Source: Blautia sp.
Lineage (GTDB): Bacteria > Bacillota > Clostridia > Lachnospirales > Lachnospiraceae
Assembly (NCBI GenBank): GCA_029257805.1
Contig: JARIAR010000062.1
Span: forward strand, 1-64,000
Reading direction: 5' to 3'
DNA: 64,000 bases
Shown here piece by piece: positions 27,560 through 37,259 of this stretch. A model generated the notes under the pieces. It worked only from the letters and a program-made list of their open reading frames with translations. It did not search any database and was not told the DNA's origin. Position 1 is the stretch's first letter; each line of letters opens with the position of its first letter. A program made the translations under genes and the position numbers.

Positions 27560-28915
27560 ATGGAAACATTTTCTACAAAACAAAAATCACTTTTTTGCCT
27601 GGTAATGACTATGTCCATTCCAAGTGTTCTATCTATGCTTATTAATTCTCTCTATAATATAGTAGATAGTTTCTTTGTTGCGCAAATCAGTGAAAATGCC
27701 ATGACGGCGCTATCTCTTGTTTTCCCTGTCCAAAATCTCGTTATCGCCATAAGCGTTGGCTTCGGTGTTGGAATCAATGCCCTGATTGCCTTGCGTCTCG
27801 GCGCCAGAGATCAGAGATCTGCCAATGTTTCTGCATCTTTTGGGCTTGTTCTAAGTGCTGTTCACGGAATTCTTCTTATGCTTGTATGCATTGGAGGTAT
27901 TCCATGGTTTCTGAAACTTTTCACACAGGACCCGGATGTTCTTTCCCTTGGAACTACATACTCCACAATTGCATTTTCCTTTACTTTCTCTGTTAATGTT
28001 GGTATTACACTGGAAAAAATCTTCCAGTCTGTTGGACGTATGAAAACCAGCATGTTTATTATGTTTGCCGGATGTTTAACAAATATTATCTTAGATCCTA
28101 TGATGATTTTCGGTATGGGGCCATTCCCCAGACTTGGAATCGCAGGCGCTGCACTGGCAACAGGAATCGGACAGACAATCCAGCTTTTTCTTTATATTGC
28201 CATTGCTATCTCAAGACCACTTCCTGTATCTATGAATTTAAAATTCGCAAAACCGGAAAAAGATATCGCAAAACAATTATATTACATTGGCGTTCCTGCA
28301 ACATTAAATCTTGCACTCCCTTCCCTGCTGATTTCCATTTTAAACAGCATTTTATCAGGATTTTCTCAGATTTATGTTGTAATCCTTGGAATTTATTACA
28401 AGCTTCAGACATTTGTATATCTTCCTGCAAATGGAATTTTACAGGGGGTACGCCCTCTTATTGGATATAATTACGGAGCCGGCGAATATAAAAATGTTAA
28501 AAAGATTTACAGGATCACCTTATTTTTAAGTCTTTTCCTTATGTTAATCGGAACCATCCTGTGTATGTTCTTACCGGAACAGCTTATCTCCCTGTTCGCA
28601 TCCAACAAAGAAACTATTGCGGCAGGCTCACAGGCATTACGTATCATTAGTCTTGGTTTTCTGATATCCGCTGTTTCTATCACGACTTCCGGCGCCCTTG
28701 AAGGATTAGGCAAAGGTTTCCCCTCCCTGATGATCTCTCTGCTGCGTTATGTATTATTTATGATTCCTTCTGCCTTTTTATTAAGCCATTTTCTTGGTGC
28801 TTCCGGTGTCTGGCATGCATTCTGGATAACCGAAGTCTCTGCCGGTCTTCTTTCTTACTTTGTACTTTACAAAAAATATTTTACCCAGCTTCTTGCAACA
28901 AAATCTAAAAATTAA
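27560..28915 (+). CDS. MATE family multidrug/guanidinium exporter (MepA-like)
   Basis: Polytopic transporter of 451 residues with about 12 membrane segments, of the MATE family that exports cationic compounds by Na+ or H+ antiport. N-terminal MTMSIPSVLSMLINSLYNIVD and NGILQGVRPLIGYNYGAGE are typical of MepA-like members. I start at 27560, where AGGAGG stands 8 bases upstream; the in-frame GTG at 27461 lies inside the leader hairpins. Expression is probably controlled by the attenuator at 27450-27534. Confidence 0.88.
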   Translation: METFSTKQKSLFCLVMTMSIPSVLSMLINSLYNIVDSFFVAQISENAMTALSLVFPVQNLVIAISVGFGVGINALIALRLGARDQRSANVSASFGLVLSAVHGILLMLVCIGGIPWFLKLFTQDPDVLSLGTTYSTIAFSFTFSVNVGITLEKIFQSVGRMKTSMFIMFAGCLTNIILDPMMIFGMGPFPRLGIAGAALATGIGQTIQLFLYIAIAISRPLPVSMNLKFAKPEKDIAKQLYYIGVPATLNLALPSLLISILNSILSGFSQIYVVILGIYYKLQTFVYLPANGILQGVRPLIGYNYGAGEYKNVKKIYRITLFLSLFLMLIGTILCMFLPEQLISLFASNKETIAAGSQALRIISLGFLISAVSITTSGALEGLGKGFPSLMISLLRYVLFMIPSAFLLSHFLGASGVWHAFWITEVSAGLLSYFVLYKKYFTQLLATKSKN

Positions 28916-28927
28916 CAAAAATAAAAA

Positions 28928-28961
28928 TCCGGACTGTCTAAAATATACAGTCCGGACTTTT
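28928..28961. terminator. Bidirectional terminator between the MATE gene and serA
   Basis: TCCGGACTGT and its inverse (10 bp) surround a 9-base loop; A-rich and T-rich flanks serve both convergent transcripts. Confidence 0.85.
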
Positions 28962-28964
28962 ACT

Positions 28965-30128
28965 TTATTTAATCACACGTACTTTTGCAACACCCTCTAT
29001 TGTTTTTAATTCCTCTACAACTTCCCTGGATGCTGTTCGTTCCAAATCAATTAAGGTATACGCAAATTCCCCTTTACTTTTGTTTGTCATATCCGCAATA
29101 TTCAAGCCTTCACTTCCTAGAACTTTTGTAACCTGACTAATCATATTGGGAATATTTTTATGGGTGATTGCAATTCTTCCCTCTGCCACACATGCACCCA
29201 TATCACAATTCGGAAAATTCACAGAATTCTTAATGTTTCCATTCTCCAGAAAATCTCTTATTTCTTTCACTGCCATTACTGCACAATTCTCTTCCGACTC
29301 TTCTGTTGAGGCGCCCAGATGAGGCGTTACAAGTATGCCTTCTCTCCCTGCTACAATAGGATTGGCAAAATCTGTTACATATTTTTTAATTTTCCCACTT
29401 TCCAAAGCCTCTATTAAGGCCTCTTCATCCACAAGCAGATCTCTTGCAAAGTTTAAAAGTACCGTTCCATCTTTCATCTTTTGAAAGGCATTTTTATCTA
29501 TCATCTTCTTTGTACTTTCCAAAAGGGGGACATGGACTGTAATATAATCACACTGAGAATAAATTTCATCCAGAGATTTGCTGTGCCTGATTGTCCTAGA
29601 AAGATTCCATGCCGCATCTATAGATATGTAAGGATCATATCCATACACTTCCATACCAAGACCGGAAGCTGCATTTGCCACCATTGCCCCAATGGCACCC
29701 AGTCCGATAATTCCTAATTTCTTTCCACTGATTTCGCATCCTGCAAACTGTTTCTTTTGCTTTTCCGCTAACTTATCAATATCTTTCCTGTCTTTTTCCT
29801 TTTCTACCCATTCAATTCCTCCCACAATATCACGTGAGGCAAGGAGCATTCCGGCAAGAACCAGTTCTTTTACTCCATTTGCATTTGCGCCTGGTGTATT
29901 AAAAACAACAATTCCTTTTTCTGAGCATTCTTTAACAGGAATATTATTCACTCCTGCACCTGCCCGTGCAATGGCGCAAACATTTTCCGGTATATCCAGA
30001 TCATGCATTTTGGCGCTTCTTACCAGGACAGCATCGCATTCTGTTAAATTTTCTGTCTTTTTATATGCTTCTCCAAACAGACATAGTCCTTTGTCTGCAA
30101 TGGGATTCAGACAATGATACCGAAACAT
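28965..30128 (-). CDS. serA: D-3-phosphoglycerate dehydrogenase
   Basis: Oxidises 3-phosphoglycerate with NAD+, the first step of serine synthesis. The 387-residue short form has the Rossmann motif LGIIGLGAIGAMVANA, the catalytic region VTPHLGASTEESEENCA with its His, and a C-terminal ACT domain (about 317-387) that may sense serine. Its ATG overlaps the serC stop by one base (TAATG). Last gene of the leuB-ilvD-ilvB-serC-serA run; the final step enzyme serB is not here. Confidence 0.93.
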   Translation of the reverse strand: MFRYHCLNPIADKGLCLFGEAYKKTENLTECDAVLVRSAKMHDLDIPENVCAIARAGAGVNNIPVKECSEKGIVVFNTPGANANGVKELVLAGMLLASRDIVGGIEWVEKEKDRKDIDKLAEKQKKQFAGCEISGKKLGIIGLGAIGAMVANAASGLGMEVYGYDPYISIDAAWNLSRTIRHSKSLDEIYSQCDYITVHVPLLESTKKMIDKNAFQKMKDGTVLLNFARDLLVDEEALIEALESGKIKKYVTDFANPIVAGREGILVTPHLGASTEESEENCAVMAVKEIRDFLENGNIKNSVNFPNCDMGACVAEGRIAITHKNIPNMISQVTKVLGSEGLNIADMTNKSKGEFAYTLIDLERTASREVVEELKTIEGVAKVRVIK

Positions 30129-31210
30129 TACACATTTTCCTCCTCAAATTTTTTCATAAAATCTACAAGAGCTTCTACGCCTTTTTTCGGCATGGCATTA
30201 TAGATACTAGCCCGCATTCCTCCTACGCTTCTATGACCTTTTAGATTTACCAGTCCTGCATCTGCTGCTGCTTTTACAAATTTTTCATCCAGATCTTTAT
30301 CTCCGGTGACAAACGGAACATTCATCAAAGAACGGTCATGCGCCACAACAGTTCCTTTAAAAAGGCGACTGTTATCAAGAAAATCATATAAAAGTTTTGC
30401 CTTTTCTTCATTTCTTTTTTTCATTTCCTCTAAGCCGCCCATGGATTTCAGCCACTTGAAAACTTTACCACAAATATAAATACAGTATGCATTTGGTGTA
30501 TTATAAAGAGATCCTGCATCTGCATGTGTCTTATATGTAAGCATAGTCGGTGTGCCTGGAAGAACCTCTTCCGTAATAAGGTCTTCCCGAATAATCACGA
30601 TGACCATTCCTGCAGGTCCGATATTTTTCTGCACGCCGCCATAAAGAAGTGCATATTTACTTACATCTACCGGTTCAGAAAGAAAACAGGAAGAAATATC
30701 CGCAACAAGCGGTTTTCCTTTTGTATTTGGAAGTTCTTTAAATTTTGTTCCATAAATCGTATTGTTTTCGCATATATAGACATAATCTGCATCTGGACTA
30801 ATGTCTAAATCCTGACAATCCGGAATATAGGAAAAAGTTTTATCTTCAGAAGATGCAATTTTTCGTGCTGTGCCATATTTTTGCGCTTCCTGATAAGCTT
30901 TTTTTGCCCACTGCCCTGTTACAATATAATCTGCCACTTTATGTTTCATCAAATTCATGGGAATCATGGCGAACTGCTGGGAAGCTCCCCCCTGCAGAAA
31001 AAGCACACGATAATTTTCCGGAATCCCCATTAACTCTCTTAAATCTTTCTCCGCTTCCTCTATTATATGTTGAAACGTACCGGTTCTATGGCTCATTTCC
31101 ATTACGGACATTCCGGTTCCTCTGTAATCCATCATTTCTTCCGCAGCTTCTCTTAAAACTTCTTCTGGAAGAACAGCCGGTCCCGCTGAAAAATTATATA
31201 CTCTCCCCAT
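30128..31210 (-). CDS. serC: Phosphoserine aminotransferase
   Basis: PLP enzyme converting 3-phosphohydroxypyruvate and glutamate to phosphoserine; can also serve pyridoxine synthesis. The 360 residues begin RVYNFSAGPAVLPEEVL. The PLP lysine is in YGGVQKNIGPAGMVIVI and the C-terminus has GHRSVGGMRASIYNAMP. It overlaps the end of ilvB by 17 bases; its GAGGAGG ribosome site lies inside ilvB, so it is probably coupled. Confidence 0.95.
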   Translation of the reverse strand: MGRVYNFSAGPAVLPEEVLREAAEEMMDYRGTGMSVMEMSHRTGTFQHIIEEAEKDLRELMGIPENYRVLFLQGGASQQFAMIPMNLMKHKVADYIVTGQWAKKAYQEAQKYGTARKIASSEDKTFSYIPDCQDLDISPDADYVYICENNTIYGTKFKELPNTKGKPLVADISSCFLSEPVDVSKYALLYGGVQKNIGPAGMVIVIIREDLITEEVLPGTPTMLTYKTHADAGSLYNTPNAYCIYICGKVFKWLKSMGGLEEMKKRNEEKAKLLYDFLDNSRLFKGTVVAHDRSLMNVPFVTGDKDLDEKFVKAAADAGLVNLKGHRSVGGMRASIYNAMPKKGVEALVDFMKKFEEENV

Positions 31211-32885
31211 CTTTCTTCATATCCTCCTCGTCAAATACATCATCAATATTTGCACCTGCCGGAACCATCGGAAATACACTTAAATCCTGATCGATCCAAC
31301 AATCCAAAACCACTGTACCATTTGATGACAATGCTTTTTTTAAGGCCGGCTCTACTTCTTCTTTTTTCGTCACACGAATCCCCTGTGCTCCCATAGCCTC
31401 TGCCAGTTTTACAAAATCCACATTGTCATTTAAAATAGTATGGGAATATCTATGATCGTAGAACAATGTCTGCCACTGCCGCACCATTCCCAAAACATGA
31501 TTATTCAAAACAATCTGAATCAATTGATTTCCACATCGCACAGCTGTTGCGATTTCATTCATATTCATTCGGAAACATCCATCACCGGCAATATTTACTA
31601 CAGTTTTATCCGGCCTTCCGGTTTTTGCTCCAATAGCAGCTCCAAGTCCATATCCCATAGTGCCAAGCCCTCCTGAAGTAAGAAGGGTCCTTGGCTCTTT
31701 AAATTTATAATACTGTGCAGCCCACATCTGGTTTTGTCCAACTTCTGTACTGATAATCGCATTTCCATTTGTCAGTTCATATAATTTTTCAATAATATAC
31801 GGGCCTGTAAGCTGAGTCGTGTCATAACGGAGGGGATATTTTTCTTTCATTTCCAGAATATGTGCTACCCAGTCTTCATGTTTCTTTTCTTCAATTTTAT
31901 CCAGAAGCCTGATTAAAACTTCTTTTAAATCTCCTTCAACATATGCGTCTACATAAACATTTTTATTAATTTCCGCTGCATCCACATCAATTTGAAGGAT
32001 CTTCGCATTTTTTGCAAATGTATCTGCATTTCCAGTTACACGATCACTAAACCGTGCTCCTAATACAATCAATAGATCGCATTGGCTTACCCCTAAGTTG
32101 GATGTTTTCGTTCCATGCATTCCAAGCATTCCTGTGTACAGTGGATTTTCCCCTGAAAATGCACCTTTTCCCATTAAACTGTCGCATACTGGCGCCTGAA
32201 TTTTTCTGGAAAGTTCTGTAATTTCTTCAGATGCTCCTGAAATAATGCCGCCTCCACCCACAAAAATAAATGGCTTTTCCGCTTTATTAATCAGTTTTGC
32301 TGCCTGCTCTACTTCTTCTTTCTTGATTTTTTCTCCTTCTCTGCCGACAGGCATCGGGCGGTGGGGAGTATATTCATATCTGGCTGCCGTTACGTCCTTT
32401 GTAACATCTACAAGAACAGGTCCGGGACGGCCGCTTTTTGCAATATAAAAAGCCTTCCGAATCGTATCTGCTAATTTGCTTACATCTTTTACAATATAGC
32501 TATGTTTTGTAACAGGCATGACAATTCCTGCTATGTCAACTTCCTGAAAAGAGTCTTTTCCCAAAAGAGTCTTACCTACATTTGCCGTAATGGCAACTAT
32601 GGGAATGGAATCCATAAATGCCGTTGCAATGCCTGTTACCAAATTTGTAGCACCAGGACCAGAAGTTGCCATACATACTCCTACTTTTCCTGTTGCGCGT
32701 GCATATCCGTCCGCAGCATGGGAAGCTCCCTGTTCATGAGAAGTTAATATGTGATTGATCTGATCTTTGTATTCATAAAGCGCATCATACACATTCAGGA
32801 TTGCACCGCCAGGATATCCAAAAACGGTATCTACGCCCTGTTCTTTTAAACATTCTACAATAATCTGTGCACCCGTCAGTTCCAT
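31194..32885 (-). CDS. ilvB: Acetolactate synthase, catalytic (large) subunit
   Basis: Condenses pyruvate with pyruvate or 2-oxobutyrate on thiamine diphosphate, the first common step to Val, Leu and Ile. The 563 residues show the ThDP-activating Glu in LTSHEQGASHAADGYARAT and the C-terminal GDGCFRMNMNEIATAVR metal/ThDP site. The FAD-type ALS residues and length fit a biosynthetic enzyme. No ilvN regulatory subunit gene is adjacent, and ilvC is also absent from the window. Confidence 0.93.
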   Translation of the reverse strand: MELTGAQIIVECLKEQGVDTVFGYPGGAILNVYDALYEYKDQINHILTSHEQGASHAADGYARATGKVGVCMATSGPGATNLVTGIATAFMDSIPIVAITANVGKTLLGKDSFQEVDIAGIVMPVTKHSYIVKDVSKLADTIRKAFYIAKSGRPGPVLVDVTKDVTAARYEYTPHRPMPVGREGEKIKKEEVEQAAKLINKAEKPFIFVGGGGIISGASEEITELSRKIQAPVCDSLMGKGAFSGENPLYTGMLGMHGTKTSNLGVSQCDLLIVLGARFSDRVTGNADTFAKNAKILQIDVDAAEINKNVYVDAYVEGDLKEVLIRLLDKIEEKKHEDWVAHILEMKEKYPLRYDTTQLTGPYIIEKLYELTNGNAIISTEVGQNQMWAAQYYKFKEPRTLLTSGGLGTMGYGLGAAIGAKTGRPDKTVVNIAGDGCFRMNMNEIATAVRCGNQLIQIVLNNHVLGMVRQWQTLFYDHRYSHTILNDNVDFVKLAEAMGAQGIRVTKKEEVEPALKKALSSNGTVVLDCWIDQDLSVFPMVPAGANIDDVFDEEDMKKDGESI

Positions 32886-32897
32886 TATGTTCCCTCC

Positions 32898-34571
32898 TTA
32901 CTTTCCTTTTGGTACTTCCAGGATCGCACCTCTGTTTCCTGATGTTACCATAGCTGCATATCGTGCAAGGTATCCTGTTGTTATTTTCGGTTCTCTTGGT
33001 TTCCACTTTTCTTTTCGTTCTTTCATTTCCTCATCTGAAACTTTAATTTCCAGCTTCAATTCCGGAATGTTAATGGAAATAATATCTCCTTCTTCCACAA
33101 GGGCAATGGGGCCGCCTACAGCAGCTTCCGGTGATACATGCCCGATTGACGCTCCCCTGGAAGCTCCGCTAAAACGTCCATCTGTAATCAGCGCTACAGA
33201 AGACCCAAGTCCCATTCCTGCAATAGCAGATGTAGGATTCAGCATTTCTCTCATACCCGGACCTCCTTTCGGTCCTTCATATCGAATCACCACTACATCT
33301 CCTGCAACAATTTTTCCACCTTTAATTGCTTTAATTGCATCTTCTTCACAATCAAATACTCTCGCTGGTCCCTCATGTACCATCATCTCTGCTACAACAG
33401 CAGAACGTTTTACCACCCCGCCGTCCGGTGCAAGATTTCCTTTTAGTACTGCAAGACCTCCTGTTTCGCTATACGGATGCTCAAGCGGACGGATAACTTC
33501 CGGATTTTTATTTATACAACCTTTGATATTTTCTCCCACTGTCTTTCCTGTTACCGTCATACAATCCGTATAAAGAAGTCCTTTCTTATTCAACTCGTTC
33601 ATTACTGCATATACACCACCTGCTTCATTTAAATCTTCCATATAAGTAGGGCCGGCCGGGGCAAGATGACAGAGGTTCGGAGTTTTCTCACTAATCTCAT
33701 TTGCAAAACTTATATCGAAATCCATTCCAATCTCATGGGCAATGGCAGGAAGATGAAGCATACTGTTCGTAGAACATCCAAGTGCCATATCAACCGTCAG
33801 GGCATTTAAGATTGCTTTTTCCGTCATAATATCTCTTGGGCATATATTTCTTCTATACATTTCCATAACCTGCATTCCCGCATACTTTGCCAAGCGGATA
33901 CGCTCTGAATATACAGCAGGTATTGTACCATTTCCACCAAGTCCCATTCCAAGAACCTCTGTCAGACAATTCATACTGTTTGCTGTATACATACCGGAAC
34001 AGGAACCACAGGTAGGACATGTTTTATTTTCGTATTCTGTTAATCCTTCCTGAGAAAGATTTCCTGCCGCATAAGCTCCCACTGCTTCAAACATACTTGA
34101 AAGACTTGTTTTATGTCCATCTATACGTCCAGCCAGCATTGGACCACCGCTTACAAATACGGTTGGAATATTAATTCTTGCGGCAGCCATTAAAAGACCC
34201 GGTACATTTTTATCACAATTTGGAACCATAACAAGCGCGTCAAACTGATGCGCCATAGCCATAGCTTCTGTGGAATCTGCAATTAAATCTCTTGTTACAA
34301 GAGAATACTTCATTCCACTATGTCCCATTGCAATCCCGTCACAAACAGCAATAGCCGGAAATACAACCGGTGTTCCCCCTGCCATGGCAACTCCCTGCTT
34401 TACGGCATTGACAATTTTATCAAGATTCATATGTCCCGGAACAATTTCATTATAAGAGCTTACAATTCCCACAAGAGGACGTTCCATTTCTTCTTTTGTC
34501 ATTCCCAGTGCATTAAAAAGGGAACGATGGGGTGCCTGCTGAGAACCTTTTTTTACTGCATCACTTCTCAT
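32898..34571 (-). CDS. ilvD: Dihydroxy-acid dehydratase
   Basis: Fe-S dehydratase acting in Val, Leu and Ile synthesis. The 557 residues include the cluster and active-site cysteines in [20 protein letters not shown] and [20 protein letters not shown], plus the C-terminal [20 protein letters not shown] signature. It lies 12 bases upstream of ilvB. Confidence 0.96.
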   Translation of the reverse strand: MRSDAVKKGSQQAPHRSLFNALGMTKEEMERPLVGIVSSYNEIVPGHMNLDKIVNAVKQGVAMAGGTPVVFPAIAVCDGIAMGHSGMKYSLVTRDLIADSTEAMAMAHQFDALVMVPNCDKNVPGLLMAAARINIPTVFVSGGPMLAGRIDGHKTSLSSMFEAVGAYAAGNLSQEGLTEYENKTCPTCGSCSGMYTANSMNCLTEVLGMGLGGNGTIPAVYSERIRLAKYAGMQVMEMYRRNICPRDIMTEKAILNALTVDMALGCSTNSMLHLPAIAHEIGMDFDISFANEISEKTPNLCHLAPAGPTYMEDLNEAGGVYAVMNELNKKGLLYTDCMTVTGKTVGENIKGCINKNPEVIRPLEHPYSETGGLAVLKGNLAPDGGVVKRSAVVAEMMVHEGPARVFDCEEDAIKAIKGGKIVAGDVVVIRYEGPKGGPGMREMLNPTSAIAGMGLGSSVALITDGRFSGASRGASIGHVSPEAAVGGPIALVEEGDIISINIPELKLEIKVSDEEMKERKEKWKPREPKITTGYLARYAAMVTSGNRGAILEVPKGK

Positions 34572-34616
34572 TATCTATTTCTCCTTTATGTATCAAATTA
34601 TAATTTTTTCTTTCTG

Positions 34617-35699
34617 TCAAATTTCTTGTGCTATGAGATTTCCCATTTCTTCTGTCCCCACCGGCACACATCCCTCTGACATAATATCTTCTGTTCTATA
34701 TCCATCTGCCAGAATCTTCTGAATTGCTCTTTCTACATCTTCTGCCTCTTCATCCATATCAAAGGAATAACGAAGCATCATTGCCGCTGACAAGATCGTA
34801 GCAATGGGATTTGCTTTGTTTTGTCCTGCTATATTAGGGGCAGATCCATGACTTGGCTCATATAAACCAAATTTTGTTTCATTAAGACTTGCAGAAGGAA
34901 GCATTCCTATAGATCCTGTTATCATACTGGCTTCATCTGATAAAATATCTCCAAACATGTTTTCTGTAAGAATCACATCAAATTGCCCTGGATCCCGTAC
35001 AAGCTGCATTGCACAATTATCTACCAGCATATGGGTAAGTGTTACATCCGGATATTCACCTGCTACTTCGTCTACCACACTTCGCCATAATCTGGAAGAA
35101 TCCAGTACATTTGCTTTATCTACACTAATTACGTTTTTCTTTCTTTTTCGCGCTATTTCAAATGCTTTTACAGCGATACGACGAATTTCTTTATCATTGT
35201 AAGATAACGTATCTATCGCTGTTTTAATGCCATTTTCTTCTAGTGTCTCCCTCTTTCCAAAATAAAGCCCGCCGGTCAGTTCTCTAACGATAATCATATC
35301 GAACCCTTCTCCGATCACTTCATCCCGAAGCGGACAGGACTCTTTCAATTCCTGGTAAAGATATGCCGGTCTTAAGTTAGCAAAAAGATTTAACTCCTTT
35401 CGAATACCTAAAAGTCCTGCTTCCGGTCGTTTCGATGGTTCCAGTTTATACCATGGCGATACACTTGCATCTCCTCCAATAGATCCCATCAAAACTGCAT
35501 TTGCAGACTTTGCTTTTTTTATTGCTTCCTCCGTAAGAGGAACACCATAAACATCAATTGATGCACCACCAAGAAGAATTTCTTCATATATAAAAGTATG
35601 ATTATACTTTTTACATATCTTGTCTAATACTTTTCTTGCTTCTCTTATAATTTCCGGACCAATTCCATCTCCCGGAATAACTGCAATTTTATGCTCCAT
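34617..35699 (-). CDS. leuB: 3-isopropylmalate dehydrogenase
   Basis: NAD-dependent oxidative decarboxylation in leucine synthesis. The 360 residues begin KIAVIPGDGIGPEIIREARK and contain FGDILSDEASMITGSIGMLP, the family signature. It heads the operon while leuA, leuC and leuD are elsewhere. Upstream is a standard promoter with a short leader and AAGGAG; no T-box or leader peptide is seen. Confidence 0.95.
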   Translation of the reverse strand: MEHKIAVIPGDGIGPEIIREARKVLDKICKKYNHTFIYEEILLGGASIDVYGVPLTEEAIKKAKSANAVLMGSIGGDASVSPWYKLEPSKRPEAGLLGIRKELNLFANLRPAYLYQELKESCPLRDEVIGEGFDMIIVRELTGGLYFGKRETLEENGIKTAIDTLSYNDKEIRRIAVKAFEIARKRKKNVISVDKANVLDSSRLWRSVVDEVAGEYPDVTLTHMLVDNCAMQLVRDPGQFDVILTENMFGDILSDEASMITGSIGMLPSASLNETKFGLYEPSHGSAPNIAGQNKANPIATILSAAMMLRYSFDMDEEAEDVERAIQKILADGYRTEDIMSEGCVPVGTEEMGNLIAQEI

Positions 35700-35740
35700 C
35701 GTTCCTCTCTCCTTACTGTATTCTGTAAAATATTGGTACT

Positions 35741-35769
35741 ATCATATCGCACTTCGCAAAATATTTCAA
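35741..35769 (-). promoter_or_regulatory. Promoter of leuB-ilvD-ilvB-serC-serA
   Basis: Minus strand TTGAAA (35769-35764) and TATGAT (35746-35741), 17 bases apart. Transcription near 35734 gives a leader of only about 35 bases, too short for a T-box. Confidence 0.78.
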
Positions 35770-35821
35770 CCTATTAAAGTGAAAAAGAGTTAATGAGGCA
35801 AATTTTTTTATTACTTTCTAT

Positions 35822-35867
35822 AAAGAGAAGAAGAGTCGGGAAATTAATCCTGACTCTTCTTCTCTTT
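35822..35867. terminator. Large hairpin after folA, probable terminator
   Basis: A 16-bp perfect stem (AAAGAGAAGAAGAGTC with its inverse), extended by three more pairs around a short loop, lies 5 bases after the folA stop. The U-tract is weak on the minus strand, so efficiency is uncertain. Confidence 0.7.
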
Positions 35868-35871
35868 CTTC

Positions 35872-36360
35872 TTATTTTCTTTCGTATTTTAAAAACTGAT
35901 ACTCCAGATCAAAATATGTCTGCTCTTCACTGGAAGCTGTTACACTCCACTGAGGATCCTGATCTAAATTCGGGAAAAAACTGTCTGCTTCATAAGCAAA
36001 ATCAATTTTGGTCACGTGCGCTACATCACAATACGGCAAAAGCTGCTTATATACACTGTCCCCACCAATGCAATAAACTTCATCTGCCGGATACTTTTTA
36101 ACTTCTTCCAAAAGTTCCTCTATTGTATGGACAACGATTGCATCTTTTACTTTATATTCCCGGTTCCCTGTGAGAACAATATTAGTACGGTTTTTTAACG
36201 GCATCCCATTTGGAAAACTTTCCAGCGTCTTTCTTCCCATAACAACCACTTTTCCCATTGTTTCCTGACGAAACATTTTCATATCTGCCGGAATACTTAC
36301 AAGAAGACGATTATCTTTTCCTATTGCCCAGTTTTTATCTACCGCTACAATAACATTCAT
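35872..36360 (-). CDS. folA: Dihydrofolate reductase
   Basis: Reduces dihydrofolate to tetrahydrofolate with NADPH. The 162 residues begin MNVIVAVDKNWAIGKDNRLL, typical of chromosomal DHFR, with KVVVMGRKTLESFPNGMPL as the NADPH-binding segment and a VYCIGGDSVYKQLLPYCDV segment. It follows thyA, whose reaction produces dihydrofolate, so the two form a functional cycle. Confidence 0.95.
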   Translation of the reverse strand: MNVIVAVDKNWAIGKDNRLLVSIPADMKMFRQETMGKVVVMGRKTLESFPNGMPLKNRTNIVLTGNREYKVKDAIVVHTIEELLEEVKKYPADEVYCIGGDSVYKQLLPYCDVAHVTKIDFAYEADSFFPNLDQDPQWSVTASSEEQTYFDLEYQFLKYERK

Positions 36361-36410
36361 ATACTTTCTCCTTCTTTATACTGCATTTATAAAATTTTCT
36401 ATTTTAGTTT

Positions 36411-37259
36411 TCACACAGCAATAGGGATATTCTGGATTTGTGGCCATGTTTTATAATTTTCCACAATCAGATCATCCGTTGTAAAATCATAAAAATTCTT
36501 AATTTCAGGATTTAACTTCACAACAGGTGCCGGATACGGTGTACGACTGATCAGTTCTTTTACAACCGGAATATGTCGATCATAAATATGACAATCGGAA
36601 ACCACGTGTAGAAGTTCCCCTGCTTCCATACCACTTACCTGTGCAAACATCATAAGTAAAATAGAATACTGGCATACATTCCAGTTATTTGCAGCCAGAA
36701 TATCCTGAGATCTCTGGTTCAAAACAGCATTTAAAGTAAGTTTATCTTTTCCCGGATCTTTTGTAACATTAAACGTCATGGAATAGGCACAGGGATATAA
36801 ATTCATCTCGTGCAAATCCTGATGAACATATATATTTGTCATAATCCTCCTGCTGTAAGGATTTTCTTTTAAATCAAACAACACACGGTCTACCTGATCC
36901 ATCATCCCTTCTTTATAAGAATGTTTGACTCCCATCTGATATCCATATGCCTTCCCAATAGAACCATCCTCATCTGCCCAACTGTCCCATATATGGCTGT
37001 GAAGATCATGTATATTATTTGATTTTTTCTGCCATATCCACAGAATTTCATCCATACAGCTTTTCAAAGCTGTTTTTCGAAGAGTCAGCGCAGGAAATTC
37101 CTTACGCAGATCATAGCGATTTACAACTCCAAATTTTTTAATGGTATATGCAGGAGTCCCGTCTTCCCATACAGGACGCACCTTTTCTCCTTCTGTACTT
37201 GTACCATTTTGAATGATATCATTACACATATCTATAAAAATTTTATCCGCCAAGCTCAT
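36411..37259 (-). CDS. thyA: Thymidylate synthase
   Basis: Methylates dUMP to dTMP with methylenetetrahydrofolate. The 282-residue protein has the catalytic Cys in MNLYPCAYSMTFNV, the substrate-binding QRSQDILAANNWNVCQYSIL segment and DCHIYDRHIPVVKELI. The sequence is more like the Lachnospiraceae/Bacteroides-type ThyA than E. coli ThyA in length and spacing. The ATG overlaps the end of the GlgB-like gene by four bases. Confidence 0.92.
   Translation of the reverse strand: MSLADKIFIDMCNDIIQNGTSTEGEKVRPVWEDGTPAYTIKKFGVVNRYDLRKEFPALTLRKTALKSCMDEILWIWQKKSNNIHDLHSHIWDSWADEDGSIGKAYGYQMGVKHSYKEGMMDQVDRVLFDLKENPYSRRIMTNIYVHQDLHEMNLYPCAYSMTFNVTKDPGKDKLTLNAVLNQRSQDILAANNWNVCQYSILLMMFAQVSGMEAGELLHVVSDCHIYDRHIPVVKELISRTPYPAPVVKLNPEIKNFYDFTTDDLIVENYKTWPQIQNIPIAV

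Noticed and set aside
35700-35871. T-box or leader peptide before leuB
   Set aside because: The promoter is too close to the start (about 35-base leader), and no T-box core or codon-rich leader is seen; the large hairpin there belongs to the folA end.
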